Source: Paraburkholderia bannensis NBRC 103871
GTDB taxonomy: Bacteria > Pseudomonadota > Gammaproteobacteria > Burkholderiales > Burkholderiaceae
DNA length: 64,000 bases
Reading direction: 5' to 3'
Assembly: GCF_000685015.1 (NCBI RefSeq)
Contig: NZ_BAYA01000019.1
Coordinates: 1-64,000, forward strand
Shown in pieces: positions 37,728-45,753 of the stretch. The number at the start of each line of letters is the position of its first letter. The stretch's first letter is position 1. The position numbers and the translations under genes are program-made. The notes beneath the pieces were generated by a model, which worked only from the letters and a program-made list of their open reading frames with translations, did not search any database and was not told the origin of the DNA.

Positions 37728-38603
37728 ATGACAACTCCTGTACGCCTGCTGTCGATTTGCCTCGCGCTCGTAATCTCCAGCGTTCGTGCGGAACCAATCA
37801 GGCCAGACCTGCATGAGTCTGTCTCGACAATCGACGTGACGGTTAAGGACTTCTACGGGACGGCACGAACGGGCACCGTGGCAATCACGCAATTCCTTCC
37901 TGATGGCGATGGCCCCTTTCCTATCCTGCTTCTCAACCATGGTCGCAGCCCAACAGATCGCAGCACGCCGCCGCGCTTTCGCTACACCCGACAAGCGGCC
38001 TTTTTCGTGAAGCAAGGATTCGCCGTATTCGAGCCTACGCGCATCGGCTACGGCCAGTACGGCACGCAATTCGATCCGGAATATAGCGGCAAATGTCGTC
38101 AGAAGGACTATGCGCCGATGATCGATGCAGCCCGCACCGAAGAGCTTGCCGTGCTGGGCTACGCGAAGCGGCAACCCCACGTCGACCCGAGCCGGATCGT
38201 CATTGTTGGCCAGTCAGTCGGCGGCTTTGTCACGACGGCCATGGCGGCTGACAATCCGGACGGTGTGATCGGGGCAATCAACTTCGCGGGTGGTGACGGC
38301 GGTGATCCGGTCGAGCATCCTGGCGTGCCATGTCAGGGCGAACGCGTGGAAGCCATGTATTCGCAATTCGGAAAGACGGCGCGTGTCCCGATGCTCTGGA
38401 TCTACACCGAAAACGATCAGTACTTCGCACCGTCGTATAGCAGCGCCTGGCACGATGCATTCGTTCGCGCGGGTGGCAACGCCGACTACCGGCTGCTTCC
38501 GCCGTTTGAGAACAATGGGCACATGCTGTTTGCGCACGGTAACGAAGTCTGGGAGCCCGTGGTATCGGACTTTCTCGTGCGCCTGGGACTTCCTGTTCGA
38601 TGA
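37728..38603 (+). CDS. Exported dienelactone-hydrolase-like alpha/beta hydrolase
   Basis: A 291-residue hydrolase with a signal peptide (about residues 1-21, cleavage near VRAEP). Nucleophile motif GQSVGG in 'RIVIVGQSVGGFVTTAMAADNPD', acid in 'VPMLWIYTENDQYFAP', and His in 'FENNGHMLFAHGNEVW' form the expected triad. 'FPILLLNHGR' supplies the oxyanion region. It probably cleaves esters or lactones in the periplasm. It is monocistronic by layout. Confidence 0.87.
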   Translation: MTTPVRLLSICLALVISSVRAEPIRPDLHESVSTIDVTVKDFYGTARTGTVAITQFLPDGDGPFPILLLNHGRSPTDRSTPPRFRYTRQAAFFVKQGFAVFEPTRIGYGQYGTQFDPEYSGKCRQKDYAPMIDAARTEELAVLGYAKRQPHVDPSRIVIVGQSVGGFVTTAMAADNPDGVIGAINFAGGDGGDPVEHPGVPCQGERVEAMYSQFGKTARVPMLWIYTENDQYFAPSYSSAWHDAFVRAGGNADYRLLPPFENNGHMLFAHGNEVWEPVVSDFLVRLGLPVR

Positions 38604-38998
38604 AAGCTGTAACGGACGCCAGGATGCCAACCACTAACAGGGGAACATAAGATACGTAGCGAATTACTCTTTCATCGATCCTGGCAAACCGGGTCGAACC
38701 GACTCTCGCGGTGGGCTTCCGAGGCGGGCCAGTAAGCATCATTCGCGATCGTTGGGAAAATTACCTCCACGTGATTGAGTGACGCCGACTGCCCCAACAC
38801 GCATGGCAACGTAGTTTGCGATGATCGTTCGATTGACGCGACGCCCAAGATTGCCGAAGCTATCGTTAGATCTAACGGTGCCAGTGACTGGTGGCACGGC
38901 CAAGTGAAAAAGCCGGGAGGCCGTCGAAGGGATTTTGTAAAAAAAGAAAGCGCGCCCTCCAGCGGAGAACGCGATCAAAAATATCCGGGGAGCATCTT
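38604..38998. other. Intergenic, no firmly supported gene
   Basis: 395 bases. A minus-strand frame from 38742 begins with a plausible membrane stretch ('RVIRYVSYVPLLVVGILASVTAFIE') but then runs antisense into the hydrolase gene with Arg-rich nonsense, so it is at most a gene remnant. The rest holds the promoter of the small membrane protein at 38999. Confidence 0.45.
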
Positions 38999-39298
38999 AT
39001 GGTCGTCGTGAATAACAGTGGCAAAAAACCTGATATAGGGGCAAGTATTTTAGTGGTGGCGCTCGCCAATGGAGTTTTCAGCTTCTTTACTTATCAATTA
39101 GCCCGAGCCGCGATCTTCGGGGTAGTCTTTGGGAGTAACAAGCGTGGCCATCCGTGGCGGGATGTGTTTCATGCTACTGCACCCAGTGATTTCTATGGGA
39201 TCGTGACTACGTATGCAATGCTCGATAGCCCAGCGATACTGCTCACGCTATGCCTGGTTATCGTGCTGTTTAGAGCACTCCTGTCCCAAGCCGATTGA
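38999..39298 (+). CDS. Small two-span membrane protein, hypothetical
   Basis: A 99-residue protein with two hydrophobic segments (about 15-40 and 75-95) separated by a polar loop ('GSNKRGHPWRDVFHATAPSDFYG'). The ATG at 38999 is chosen because GGGGAG lies six bases upstream; the frame extends upstream to 38891, but that part is a Lys/Arg run. No family recognised. It precedes the secreted protein at 39374 by 75 bases and may share its transcript. Confidence 0.65.
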   Translation: MVVVNNSGKKPDIGASILVVALANGVFSFFTYQLARAAIFGVVFGSNKRGHPWRDVFHATAPSDFYGIVTTYAMLDSPAILLTLCLVIVLFRALLSQAD

Positions 39299-39373
39299 AC
39301 GCGTTTCGCAACTGGATTAAAGATAAACGTCGCGGATGCCGTTAAACCTGTATCCCTGATCTTATCCAGTTCG

Positions 39374-40786
39374 ATGCGCTCCCCACTGACCCTTGGTACA
39401 TTTGCGGTTTGCATTGCGCTTGCAAGCGCTCCTGCCGCTGCGGAAGACTGGCAGCCGGTTCCGGCGAAAGCCGATCTCGACTATCTCGCGGATTCCGTGC
39501 ACAGGATTGAAACCCATGTGTACCTGGTCGTGCGCGGCACGATGAACACACCTCAGGGCTCAGCAAAATACGAAACGCCCATTGAGTTCGATTGTCCACA
39601 GCATGCATTTCGAATGGCGTGGGCGGACTTATCGACGATGGGCAAGCCGCCTGTGCGCTTCTATGGCAAGACGGTCGCACACTATGCGCCAACGCAATTT
39701 GTTTCTGCATCTGCTTCGCGTTATGGTGAGGCGCTGCTCCAATGGGCATGTCATCTGCCGAACCAGCCGGAACGCCTGGTCAACGTTGCGCGTTCCGGTG
39801 ACAACAAACTGACTCAGGTGGATTCGCACAGCATCAGCCGCTCGGGGAAATTCACGTCGCTCTGGACAAGGTACGACTATCCGCAATTGCAGTTCGACCC
39901 GCCCTACGACGCACCCTTCGATTCGAAGCGCGAATTCGTCACAGTAAACTGCGAGACAAACCGCTATCGGATCCTGGTCGGCTATGACTTTACAGCCGAT
40001 GGCACGATGACCGACAACATGATTGCCCGTGACGACGCCGAGACGCCTCTCGATTCGTCCGATGACTACGAAGTCGCGCTAAAGACGGTGGCGTGCGGCA
40101 AGCCCGTCGACCCTCAAACCTACGTCGGTATCGGCGGCGAGACGCAGCGCGCAAAAACGCCGCTCCCCGCCAATGTCGATATCGATGATGTCCCTGCTCC
40201 GAACGCAGTCGTGACAAAGGCCCGGGAATTGTCTGCCATCCTGCCGGCGCGCTCATCGTTCAAGTCGGCACGGATCGTTGAAACGATGACCACCGGTACG
40301 CGCACGAGCCACATCGAGGTCATTATCCAGCCATCGACGGAAGGTGTAATGCGGGCAAGGGAAATCTACAGCCCCGACTTCTTTGTCGATCGCGACATGC
40401 TTGGTCTCGTCCAGATCAAGTCAAAGATGAATTCCGCAAGGTCGGAAAACAGAAGCGTGTATGTCACTCAAGCGCTAACAGTCAACGCGAATATCTGGAA
40501 AGAAGGCGGCGAAGTCTCGTTTTTAACCGAGGGCGTTAATGTCCCTGGGGAAGGCAAGCCTCAAGAGTTCGGAATGAAATGCCAGATCGGGCAACGCGTC
40601 GACGCAAGCATCGTGAATGAGGGGCTAGCCGGACAGGCATGGCCGCTAACATGCACGAGGCCCAATAGCGATTCGTTCAAGGCATACTACATCGAGACAC
40701 TTGGCTATCTTCTCACCACACGCGAAAAATCCAGGGACTTTGGCGACAGTGATACGACGGTCGACAGCGTTTCGATCGAACGATAG
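39374..40786 (+). CDS. Exported protein with two surface-adhesin-E-like modules
   Basis: A 470-residue protein with a signal peptide (cleavage near APAAAED). Two related beta modules are visible: about 30-110 ('DLDYLADSVHRIETHVYLVVRGTMN', then 'EFDCPQHAFRMA') and about 150-215 ('SHSISRSGKFTSLWTRYDYP', then 'VNCETNRYRILVGYDF'). Both have the strand-turn-strand and Cys pattern of the surface-adhesin E family. The C-terminal ~230 residues are unassigned. It probably resides in the periplasm or at the surface; binding function is inferred only. Confidence 0.7.
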   Translation: MRSPLTLGTFAVCIALASAPAAAEDWQPVPAKADLDYLADSVHRIETHVYLVVRGTMNTPQGSAKYETPIEFDCPQHAFRMAWADLSTMGKPPVRFYGKTVAHYAPTQFVSASASRYGEALLQWACHLPNQPERLVNVARSGDNKLTQVDSHSISRSGKFTSLWTRYDYPQLQFDPPYDAPFDSKREFVTVNCETNRYRILVGYDFTADGTMTDNMIARDDAETPLDSSDDYEVALKTVACGKPVDPQTYVGIGGETQRAKTPLPANVDIDDVPAPNAVVTKARELSAILPARSSFKSARIVETMTTGTRTSHIEVIIQPSTEGVMRAREIYSPDFFVDRDMLGLVQIKSKMNSARSENRSVYVTQALTVNANIWKEGGEVSFLTEGVNVPGEGKPQEFGMKCQIGQRVDASIVNEGLAGQAWPLTCTRPNSDSFKAYYIETLGYLLTTREKSRDFGDSDTTVDSVSIER

Positions 40787-40813
40787 TTGCATCGGAGAGG
40801 CAGCACGACAGCT

Positions 40814-41308
40814 TTACGGAATCGGTCGCTCCATTACGATCAACTCGCCAGGAAATCTCTGATTGGTCGCTCGCCGAATTTCCTTGAAACCCTCGCGCTG
40901 CCAGAATGCGAGCGCGCGTGGATTCGTTGAAACGACCGCGAGTTGCGATCTGCGAAAGCCCCACTCACGCGCCATATTGTCGAGCAACGCTAACGCGGCC
41001 TTTCCGTAACCTTGCCCCTGGTGCGGATCGGAAAATAACAGCAGTCCGATCCATATGCAGTCGTCGGTCGGATATGCACGGATCACGTCGGCACAGCCAG
41101 GCATATCTGGCCCAACATAGAACCCGAAGACCCGCTTGTCCCCTTGCGCTTTACCCGTTGGCTTGCCGTAGAAAAAATCGTCGACGTCCTCTGCGGATGG
41201 CGACCGTCCCTCGACCAGCTCAGTGTATGAAGGAGCTTCGATAAAGACGCGCAATACATTCGCGCGATCGCTATCAGATTCGCTGCTGAGTGGGCGAGCT
41301 GTAAGCAT
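40814..41308 (-). CDS. GNAT-family N-acetyltransferase
   Basis: A 164-residue acetyltransferase. The acetyl-CoA binding loop lies in 'WIGLLLFSDPHQGQGYGKAALALLDNMAREWGF' (Q-x-Q-G-Y-G-K), and the C-terminal strand/helix ends in 'NPRALAFWQREGFKEIRR'. The acceptor is unknown. The ATG at 41308 is preferred over one at 41395 because the additional residues look non-structured. It is convergent with the secreted protein gene. Confidence 0.88.
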   Translation of the reverse strand: MLTARPLSSESDSDRANVLRVFIEAPSYTELVEGRSPSAEDVDDFFYGKPTGKAQGDKRVFGFYVGPDMPGCADVIRAYPTDDCIWIGLLLFSDPHQGQGYGKAALALLDNMAREWGFRRSQLAVVSTNPRALAFWQREGFKEIRRATNQRFPGELIVMERPIP

Positions 41309-41436
41309 CAGGCGCACTATTGAAGTGAGAGACGCGATTCTAAGTCCACACGCCTGAAGAGTGCGCGCAAGCCGTAATGCGCGCACTGCCATCATGAATC
41401 GATGTGACTGCTGCCGCTCGCCGTCGCCTGCCTGGA

Positions 41437-42246
41437 CTACCGCCCCGTCACGACACTTGACGCATAGCGCGGAGCGGCCTTGGCGTTAGCGAAACCGGGA
41501 GCCAGCGCGCGCCGGTCGGCTTCCCATTGCGTCCAGCCGTCGCCATCGTGCAGCGTCGGGATCGTGACGAGTTCGCCTTGATCGAGCCCAACGAGCGCGG
41601 CATCCACCAGGTCTTCTGCGGTCATGGTGCTCGGCGCTTCCTTCTGCTTCGCGTAGCCCGCCACGTCCCAGAACTCGGTCGCCGTCGCGGCCGGCAGCAC
41701 GGTTTGCACACGCACGCCCTTGCCAGCGAGGTCGCGTTGCAGCGCATGGCCGAAGCTCAGCACATACGATTTCGACGCGCTGTACACGCCATTGAGCATT
41801 TCCACCGCAATGCCGACCACCGAACTGATGTTGACGATCGTGCCTGCGCCTCGTGCGACAAACGCAGGCGCAACGGCATAAGTCAGGCGCGTCAGCGCCG
41901 TAATGTTCAAGTCGATCATCGATTCCATTGAGTCGACCTGGCCGTCGAGAATCGATGCCACCGAGCCGACGCCCGCGTTGTTGACCAGCATCGTGATACG
42001 CGCATCCTCACGGAGCAGCTTTTCGATTTTCGCCAGCCCGGTCTTGTCGGTGAGATCGGTCGCTACGGTCTCGATCGCGCGTCCCGTCTCCTTCGTGAGG
42101 CGATCGGCAAGCGCGTCGAGTCGGCTCTGGTTACGCGCCACCAGAATGAGGTCATAGCCGCGCCTGGCGAGGCGGTCAGCGTAGATCGCGCCAATGCCTG
42201 CCGATGCGCCCGTGATCAGCGCGAAACCTTTGGTCTGAGAAGTCAT
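41437..42246 (-). CDS. Short-chain dehydrogenase/reductase
   Basis: A 269-residue SDR of the 'DltE/YqjQ-like' type: TGASAGIGAIYADRLARRGYDL at the nucleotide site, NNAGVG, S in 'VNISSVVG', and Y-x-x-x-K in YSASK. The start at 42246 has AGGACAGGAC before it. It is divergent from the AraC/DJ-1 regulator at 42423 (176 bases) and is probably its target. The substrate is unknown. Confidence 0.92.
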   Translation of the reverse strand: MTSQTKGFALITGASAGIGAIYADRLARRGYDLILVARNQSRLDALADRLTKETGRAIETVATDLTDKTGLAKIEKLLREDARITMLVNNAGVGSVASILDGQVDSMESMIDLNITALTRLTYAVAPAFVARGAGTIVNISSVVGIAVEMLNGVYSASKSYVLSFGHALQRDLAGKGVRVQTVLPAATATEFWDVAGYAKQKEAPSTMTAEDLVDAALVGLDQGELVTIPTLHDGDGWTQWEADRRALAPGFANAKAAPRYASSVVTGR

Positions 42247-42422
42247 GTCCTGTCCTTTGCGTAGGTTGAACCAACCGGGTGTCGATCCATGGAATGCATT
42301 CTGACCGCCGCCGAACGCGACCTCAATGTCATAGATGCAATGATTTATGCCATCAAGTCCGCCGCAAGTCTGTCTGCTTTGTGCTACCTTCAATGAATCA
42401 AGCCATCGACCTCAAAGACACC

Positions 42423-43370
42423 ATGCACACCGTCGCACTCGTCGTTTATCCAGGCTTCCAGTCGCTCGCGCTCGCGGTGGCGAGCGTCTTTGAATACGCG
42501 AACCTGCTCCACAGCGAAGCGGCCTATCAGTTCCGCATCGTGTCTGAGCATGGTGGGCCGGTTGCGTCTTCGCAGGGTTTTTCGGTTCACAGCGAACCGC
42601 TTGCCGACGATGGATACGACACGCTCATCGTCGCGGGCGACAATGAATGCCGGCTGCCATCGACAGCGCTGGTCGACTACGTTCGCCGTGCTCCGCTGCG
42701 CTCGCGCCGTGTCGCGTCGATCTGCACAGGGGCGTTTGTGCTGGCCGCAGCGGGCCTGCTGGAAGGCAAGCGGGCAACGACCCACTGGTATCACGCGCGT
42801 GATTTCGCGAAGCGGTATCCGGGCATCCAGCTCGAAGAAGACCGCATCTTCGTCGTCGATGGGCAGATATGGACGTCCGCGGGCATGAGCGCTGGCGTCG
42901 ATCTCGCGCTCGCGATCGTAGAAAGCGACCTTGGGCTGGACACCTCACGCCAGGTCGCGCGCAAGCTCGTGCTTTATCAGCGTCGCGGGGGTGGGCAGTC
43001 GCAGTTTTCGGCGTTGCTTGAAATGAGCGCACGCTCGGATCGCGTCCAGATGGCGCTCACATTCGCCAGTGAAAATCTCGCGAGCGATTTGTCAGTCGAA
43101 CGACTGGCCGAGGCGGCAAGTCTGAGTCCACGGCAGTTCAGCCGTGTATTTCGTGAGGAAACGGGCCAGTCGCCCGCCAAGGCTGTCGAGCGGCTTCGCG
43201 TTGAAGCCGCTCGTCTGATGATGGAAACGACGCGTCATCCCATCGAGGTCGTCGCGAGAGAAACCGGTTTTGGCGACCGCGAGCGGATGCGGCAAGCGTT
43301 CCTGCGCGCATTCGGGCAGCCGCCGCAAACCATACAGCGGGCGTCGGCCGTCACGCCCCTTGCGCTTTAG
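42423..43370 (+). CDS. AraC-family regulator with DJ-1/PfpI domain (GlxA-like)
   Basis: A 315-residue protein. Residues about 1-165 form a DJ-1/PfpI-like domain (HTVALVVYPGFQSLALA, and the elbow 'VASICTGAFVLAAAGLLEGKRATTHW' with the conserved Cys). Residues about 215-310 hold two AraC helix-turn-helix motifs ('LSVERLAEAASLSPRQFSRVFREETGQSPAKAVERLRVEAARLMMETTRHPIEVVARETGF'). The ATG at 42423 fits family length; one at 42393 is possible. It is divergent from the SDR gene. Confidence 0.92.
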   Translation: MHTVALVVYPGFQSLALAVASVFEYANLLHSEAAYQFRIVSEHGGPVASSQGFSVHSEPLADDGYDTLIVAGDNECRLPSTALVDYVRRAPLRSRRVASICTGAFVLAAAGLLEGKRATTHWYHARDFAKRYPGIQLEEDRIFVVDGQIWTSAGMSAGVDLALAIVESDLGLDTSRQVARKLVLYQRRGGGQSQFSALLEMSARSDRVQMALTFASENLASDLSVERLAEAASLSPRQFSRVFREETGQSPAKAVERLRVEAARLMMETTRHPIEVVARETGFGDRERMRQAFLRAFGQPPQTIQRASAVTPLAL

Positions 43371-43380
43371 CGTAGCGGCC

Positions 43381-43776
43381 TTATTGCTCGCCCGGCGTCC
43401 ATTCCGGGCTGTAGCCGCCCAGCGCCGGGTGATACATCTCGTCGCCGGAATGCTGCGTGAATTCGACGTTGAGCCTGTCTTCGCGCAGGCCGAGAATCTC
43501 GATGCAATGCGCGCAAAGCGCTTTCGCCACGTCCATGCGCAACTCGGGCGAGCGCCCTTTTCTGATATCCAGCATCATGACGGCGACCGGTGTTGGCGCT
43601 TCGCCGGTTTCGGCAATTCGCCAGACACCTCCGTCGCCCAGTTCCCGAATCGCGACGCTAATTCGCCTGATGTCTACGGCCATCATCTGCGCATACGTCT
43701 CGCTCATCCGCTGCGCCAGGCGCCGCTTGTCGTCCACCGAATAGTGCTCATTCACGTCAAGTTGCAGGTAGGGCAT
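43381..43776 (-). CDS. Tautomerase superfamily protein
   Basis: A 131-residue protein starting MPYLQLDVNEHYS; after Met removal, Pro-1 is the expected catalytic base. 'KRRLAQRMSETYAQMM', 'RISVAIRELGDGGVWR' and 'LRMDVAKALCAHCIEILGL' fit two beta-alpha-beta units. Relatives act on 4-oxalocrotonate-like or halogenated acids. The ATG at 43776 places Pro correctly; the upstream frame does not. It is convergent with the AraC-like gene (10 bases between stops). Confidence 0.85.
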   Translation of the reverse strand: MPYLQLDVNEHYSVDDKRRLAQRMSETYAQMMAVDIRRISVAIRELGDGGVWRIAETGEAPTPVAVMMLDIRKGRSPELRMDVAKALCAHCIEILGLREDRLNVEFTQHSGDEMYHPALGGYSPEWTPGEQ

Positions 43777-43889
43777 GATCGTCAGCGCTCCTCGAAAGTC
43801 CCATTCTTTACCGGGCACGGCGCGCCGCCAATGTCAGTTACGCAAGCTTTCCGGACAAGCACGCGTTCATTTCGATAGCTCTGCCCGAA

Positions 43890-44180
43890 TCAACTGAACG
43901 CAATCTGCTCAAGGAACGTTGCGATGTAGTCGTCGTCCAGCCAACCACGACGGCTCTTCGATGACTCAAGGCGATGTATTTCGCTTTGGCCTTTATCGGT
44001 AAGCGCCGCAATCTGGACTGGAAACAGGAATTTCGTACTGGGAGGCAGTTTTTGATCGACGATCTTTAAGAGGCCCTGCGCGCGCAGCGAGGTGAAGATT
44101 GGCGGTCGCTTGTGCCACGGTATTTGTCGATGGGCAGCAAGACGAAGAGCTTCAAGTACAGCACCATTGTTGAATTCCAT
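43890..44180 (-). CDS. Small hypothetical protein, winged-helix-like
   Basis: A 96-residue protein: 'VLEALRLAAHRQIPWHKRPPIFTSLRAQGLLKIVDQKLPPSTKFLFPVQIAALTDKGQSEIHRLESSK' has the pattern of a small winged-helix ('RAQGLLKIVD ... ALTDKGQSEI'). The ATG at 44180 follows AAGGA by seven bases, whereas the longer frame to 44258 has no ribosome site. No neighbour suggests a role. Confidence 0.6.
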   Translation of the reverse strand: MEFNNGAVLEALRLAAHRQIPWHKRPPIFTSLRAQGLLKIVDQKLPPSTKFLFPVQIAALTDKGQSEIHRLESSKSRRGWLDDDYIATFLEQIAFS

Positions 44181-44409
44181 CAGCGTCCTTGAGGTGGTCA
44201 ACTGAAATGTCCTGCATAGCTCTCTACGCCTACCGTACCACATGATGTCGTTCTGCATGTGACAGTCATCGGGGTGCAGTGCACCGGTTGAATCCGCCCC
44301 ATTTCGGTCAGACTTCCCAGCAGCGATGCTGAACGACTCCCCCGACTACGGCGAGGGATAGTCTGGCGCCTCGCTACAACGCATGTGGCCAGACCCTGCC
44401 CGCCGCCAC

Positions 44410-45396
44410 TTATCCCATCGTCAGAATAATTTTCCCGACATTCGCCGACGATTCCATGCGTCGATGGGCTTCCGACGCCTGCGCAAGCGCAAACGTGCTA
44501 TCGACAACCGGTTCCAGCCCACGGCCGCCCGAGAACCGCGCGAGCCAGTGTTCGCGGAACCGTCGTACCATCGCGTGCTTTTCTGCCTGGGCGCGCGACT
44601 TCATCACCGTGCCGATAATCTGGATATGGCGATACAGAATGGTCTCCAGTTCGAGCTTCACCTGCCCGCCCCCACCCAGGATGCCCACCTGCACGAGACG
44701 CCCGCCATTCGCCAGTGAAGCGATATTGCGCGCGAAATACGGTTCGCCCACGAAATCAATCACGACATCGACACCCCGGCCTTCGGTCTTCTGCGCCACG
44801 ACCGCAGCAAAATCCTGCGTGCGGTAGTCGATGACATGGTCGGCGCCCAGTTGCACGATGCGCTCAAGCTTCGATGCCTCGGCGGTCGCGAACACGGTCG
44901 CGCCGCTCGCATACGCCAGTTGAACCGCAGCGGAACCGACGCCCCCCGCTGCAGCGTGAATGAGCACCGAATCCCCCTGCTTGAGGCGCCCGAGATGCAT
45001 CATCGCTTCATGCGCCGTCACGAACACTTCGGGGACAGCAGCGGCGTGCACATAGTCGAGTTGCTCCGGAACCGGCATCGCCATGCGCCAGTCGATGCGC
45101 GCGAGTTCGGCGTATGCACCGCCGCCGACCACGCCCATCACACGGTCACCGACGCGATACCCTTCTACCGATGCGCCGACTTCCAGCACTTCACCCGCTA
45201 TTTCCAGACCCATAATGGTCGAGTCGCCGAAATTCGGCCGGCCGTAGCCGCCGCGTCGATGCGTGAGGTCGGCGCGGTTGACGCCTGCCGCGTGTACACG
45301 CACCAGCAGATCGTCGGGGCGCAGTTCCGGGTCGGGAACATCGGCGAGCTTGAGCACGTCGGCGTCGCCGAATTCATCGAAGGTGATGGCTTTCAT
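44410..45396 (-). CDS. NADPH:quinone oxidoreductase, zinc-independent MDR family
   Basis: A 328-residue medium-chain reductase of the PIG3/Qor type. It has 'LLVRVHAAGVNRADLTHRRGGYG', the nucleotide site 'HAAAGGVGSAAVQLAYASGATVFATAEASKLE' and 'GRGVDVVIDFVGEPYFARNIASLANGGRLVQVG'. The zinc-binding cysteines of alcohol dehydrogenases are missing. It is third in a tight operon (2-base gap after the CMD-like gene) with an aldehyde dehydrogenase. It probably reduces an enone or quinone formed in that pathway. Confidence 0.92.
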   Translation of the reverse strand: MKAITFDEFGDADVLKLADVPDPELRPDDLLVRVHAAGVNRADLTHRRGGYGRPNFGDSTIMGLEIAGEVLEVGASVEGYRVGDRVMGVVGGGAYAELARIDWRMAMPVPEQLDYVHAAAVPEVFVTAHEAMMHLGRLKQGDSVLIHAAAGGVGSAAVQLAYASGATVFATAEASKLERIVQLGADHVIDYRTQDFAAVVAQKTEGRGVDVVIDFVGEPYFARNIASLANGGRLVQVGILGGGGQVKLELETILYRHIQIIGTVMKSRAQAEKHAMVRRFREHWLARFSGGRGLEPVVDSTFALAQASEAHRRMESSANVGKIILTMG

Positions 45397-45398
45397 GA

Positions 45399-45740
45399 TT
45401 AGGTATCCTGTTGAGTCCGCACATCGCCGAGCGTCGCTTGCGCAGCGGCAGAAGCCGAGATAGCGGCGGGAAAACCGGCGTAAAACGCCAGGTGGGTAAT
45501 GGTCGCGGCGAGTTCTTCACGCGTGACGCCGTTGCTCACGGCGCGACGCAGATGCGCGGGAAGTTCGTCGTGGTGGCCGCCCACAACGAGGGCGGCGACG
45601 GTCACGAGACTTCTGTCACGCGGCGACAACGCCGCGTCGGCCCACACCTGCGGAAACAGCACATCGTCGACAAGCGCGGCGAGCTTCGGCGTGAAGGCGC
45701 GCGCGGCTTCGCGCGGGCTGTCGAAATTGGCTTTTGACAT
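45399..45740 (-). CDS. Carboxymuconolactone decarboxylase-family protein
   Basis: A 113-residue protein of the gamma-CMD family: 'FPQVWADAALSPRDRSLVTVAALVVGGHHDELPAHLRRAVSNGVTREELAATITHLAFYAGFPAAISA'. The His/Glu pattern of CMD is present. There is no Cys pair, so it is not an AhpD-type peroxidase. It is the middle gene of the aldehyde dehydrogenase-CMD-quinone oxidoreductase operon (13- and 2-base gaps). Confidence 0.9.
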   Translation of the reverse strand: MSKANFDSPREAARAFTPKLAALVDDVLFPQVWADAALSPRDRSLVTVAALVVGGHHDELPAHLRRAVSNGVTREELAATITHLAFYAGFPAAISASAAAQATLGDVRTQQDT

Positions 45741-45753
45741 GATTGGGCGCTCC

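Noticed and set aside
38278..38742. Minus-strand frame starting with a plausible membrane segment
   Set aside because: Only the first ~50 residues look protein-like; the rest is antisense to the hydrolase gene. At best a remnant.
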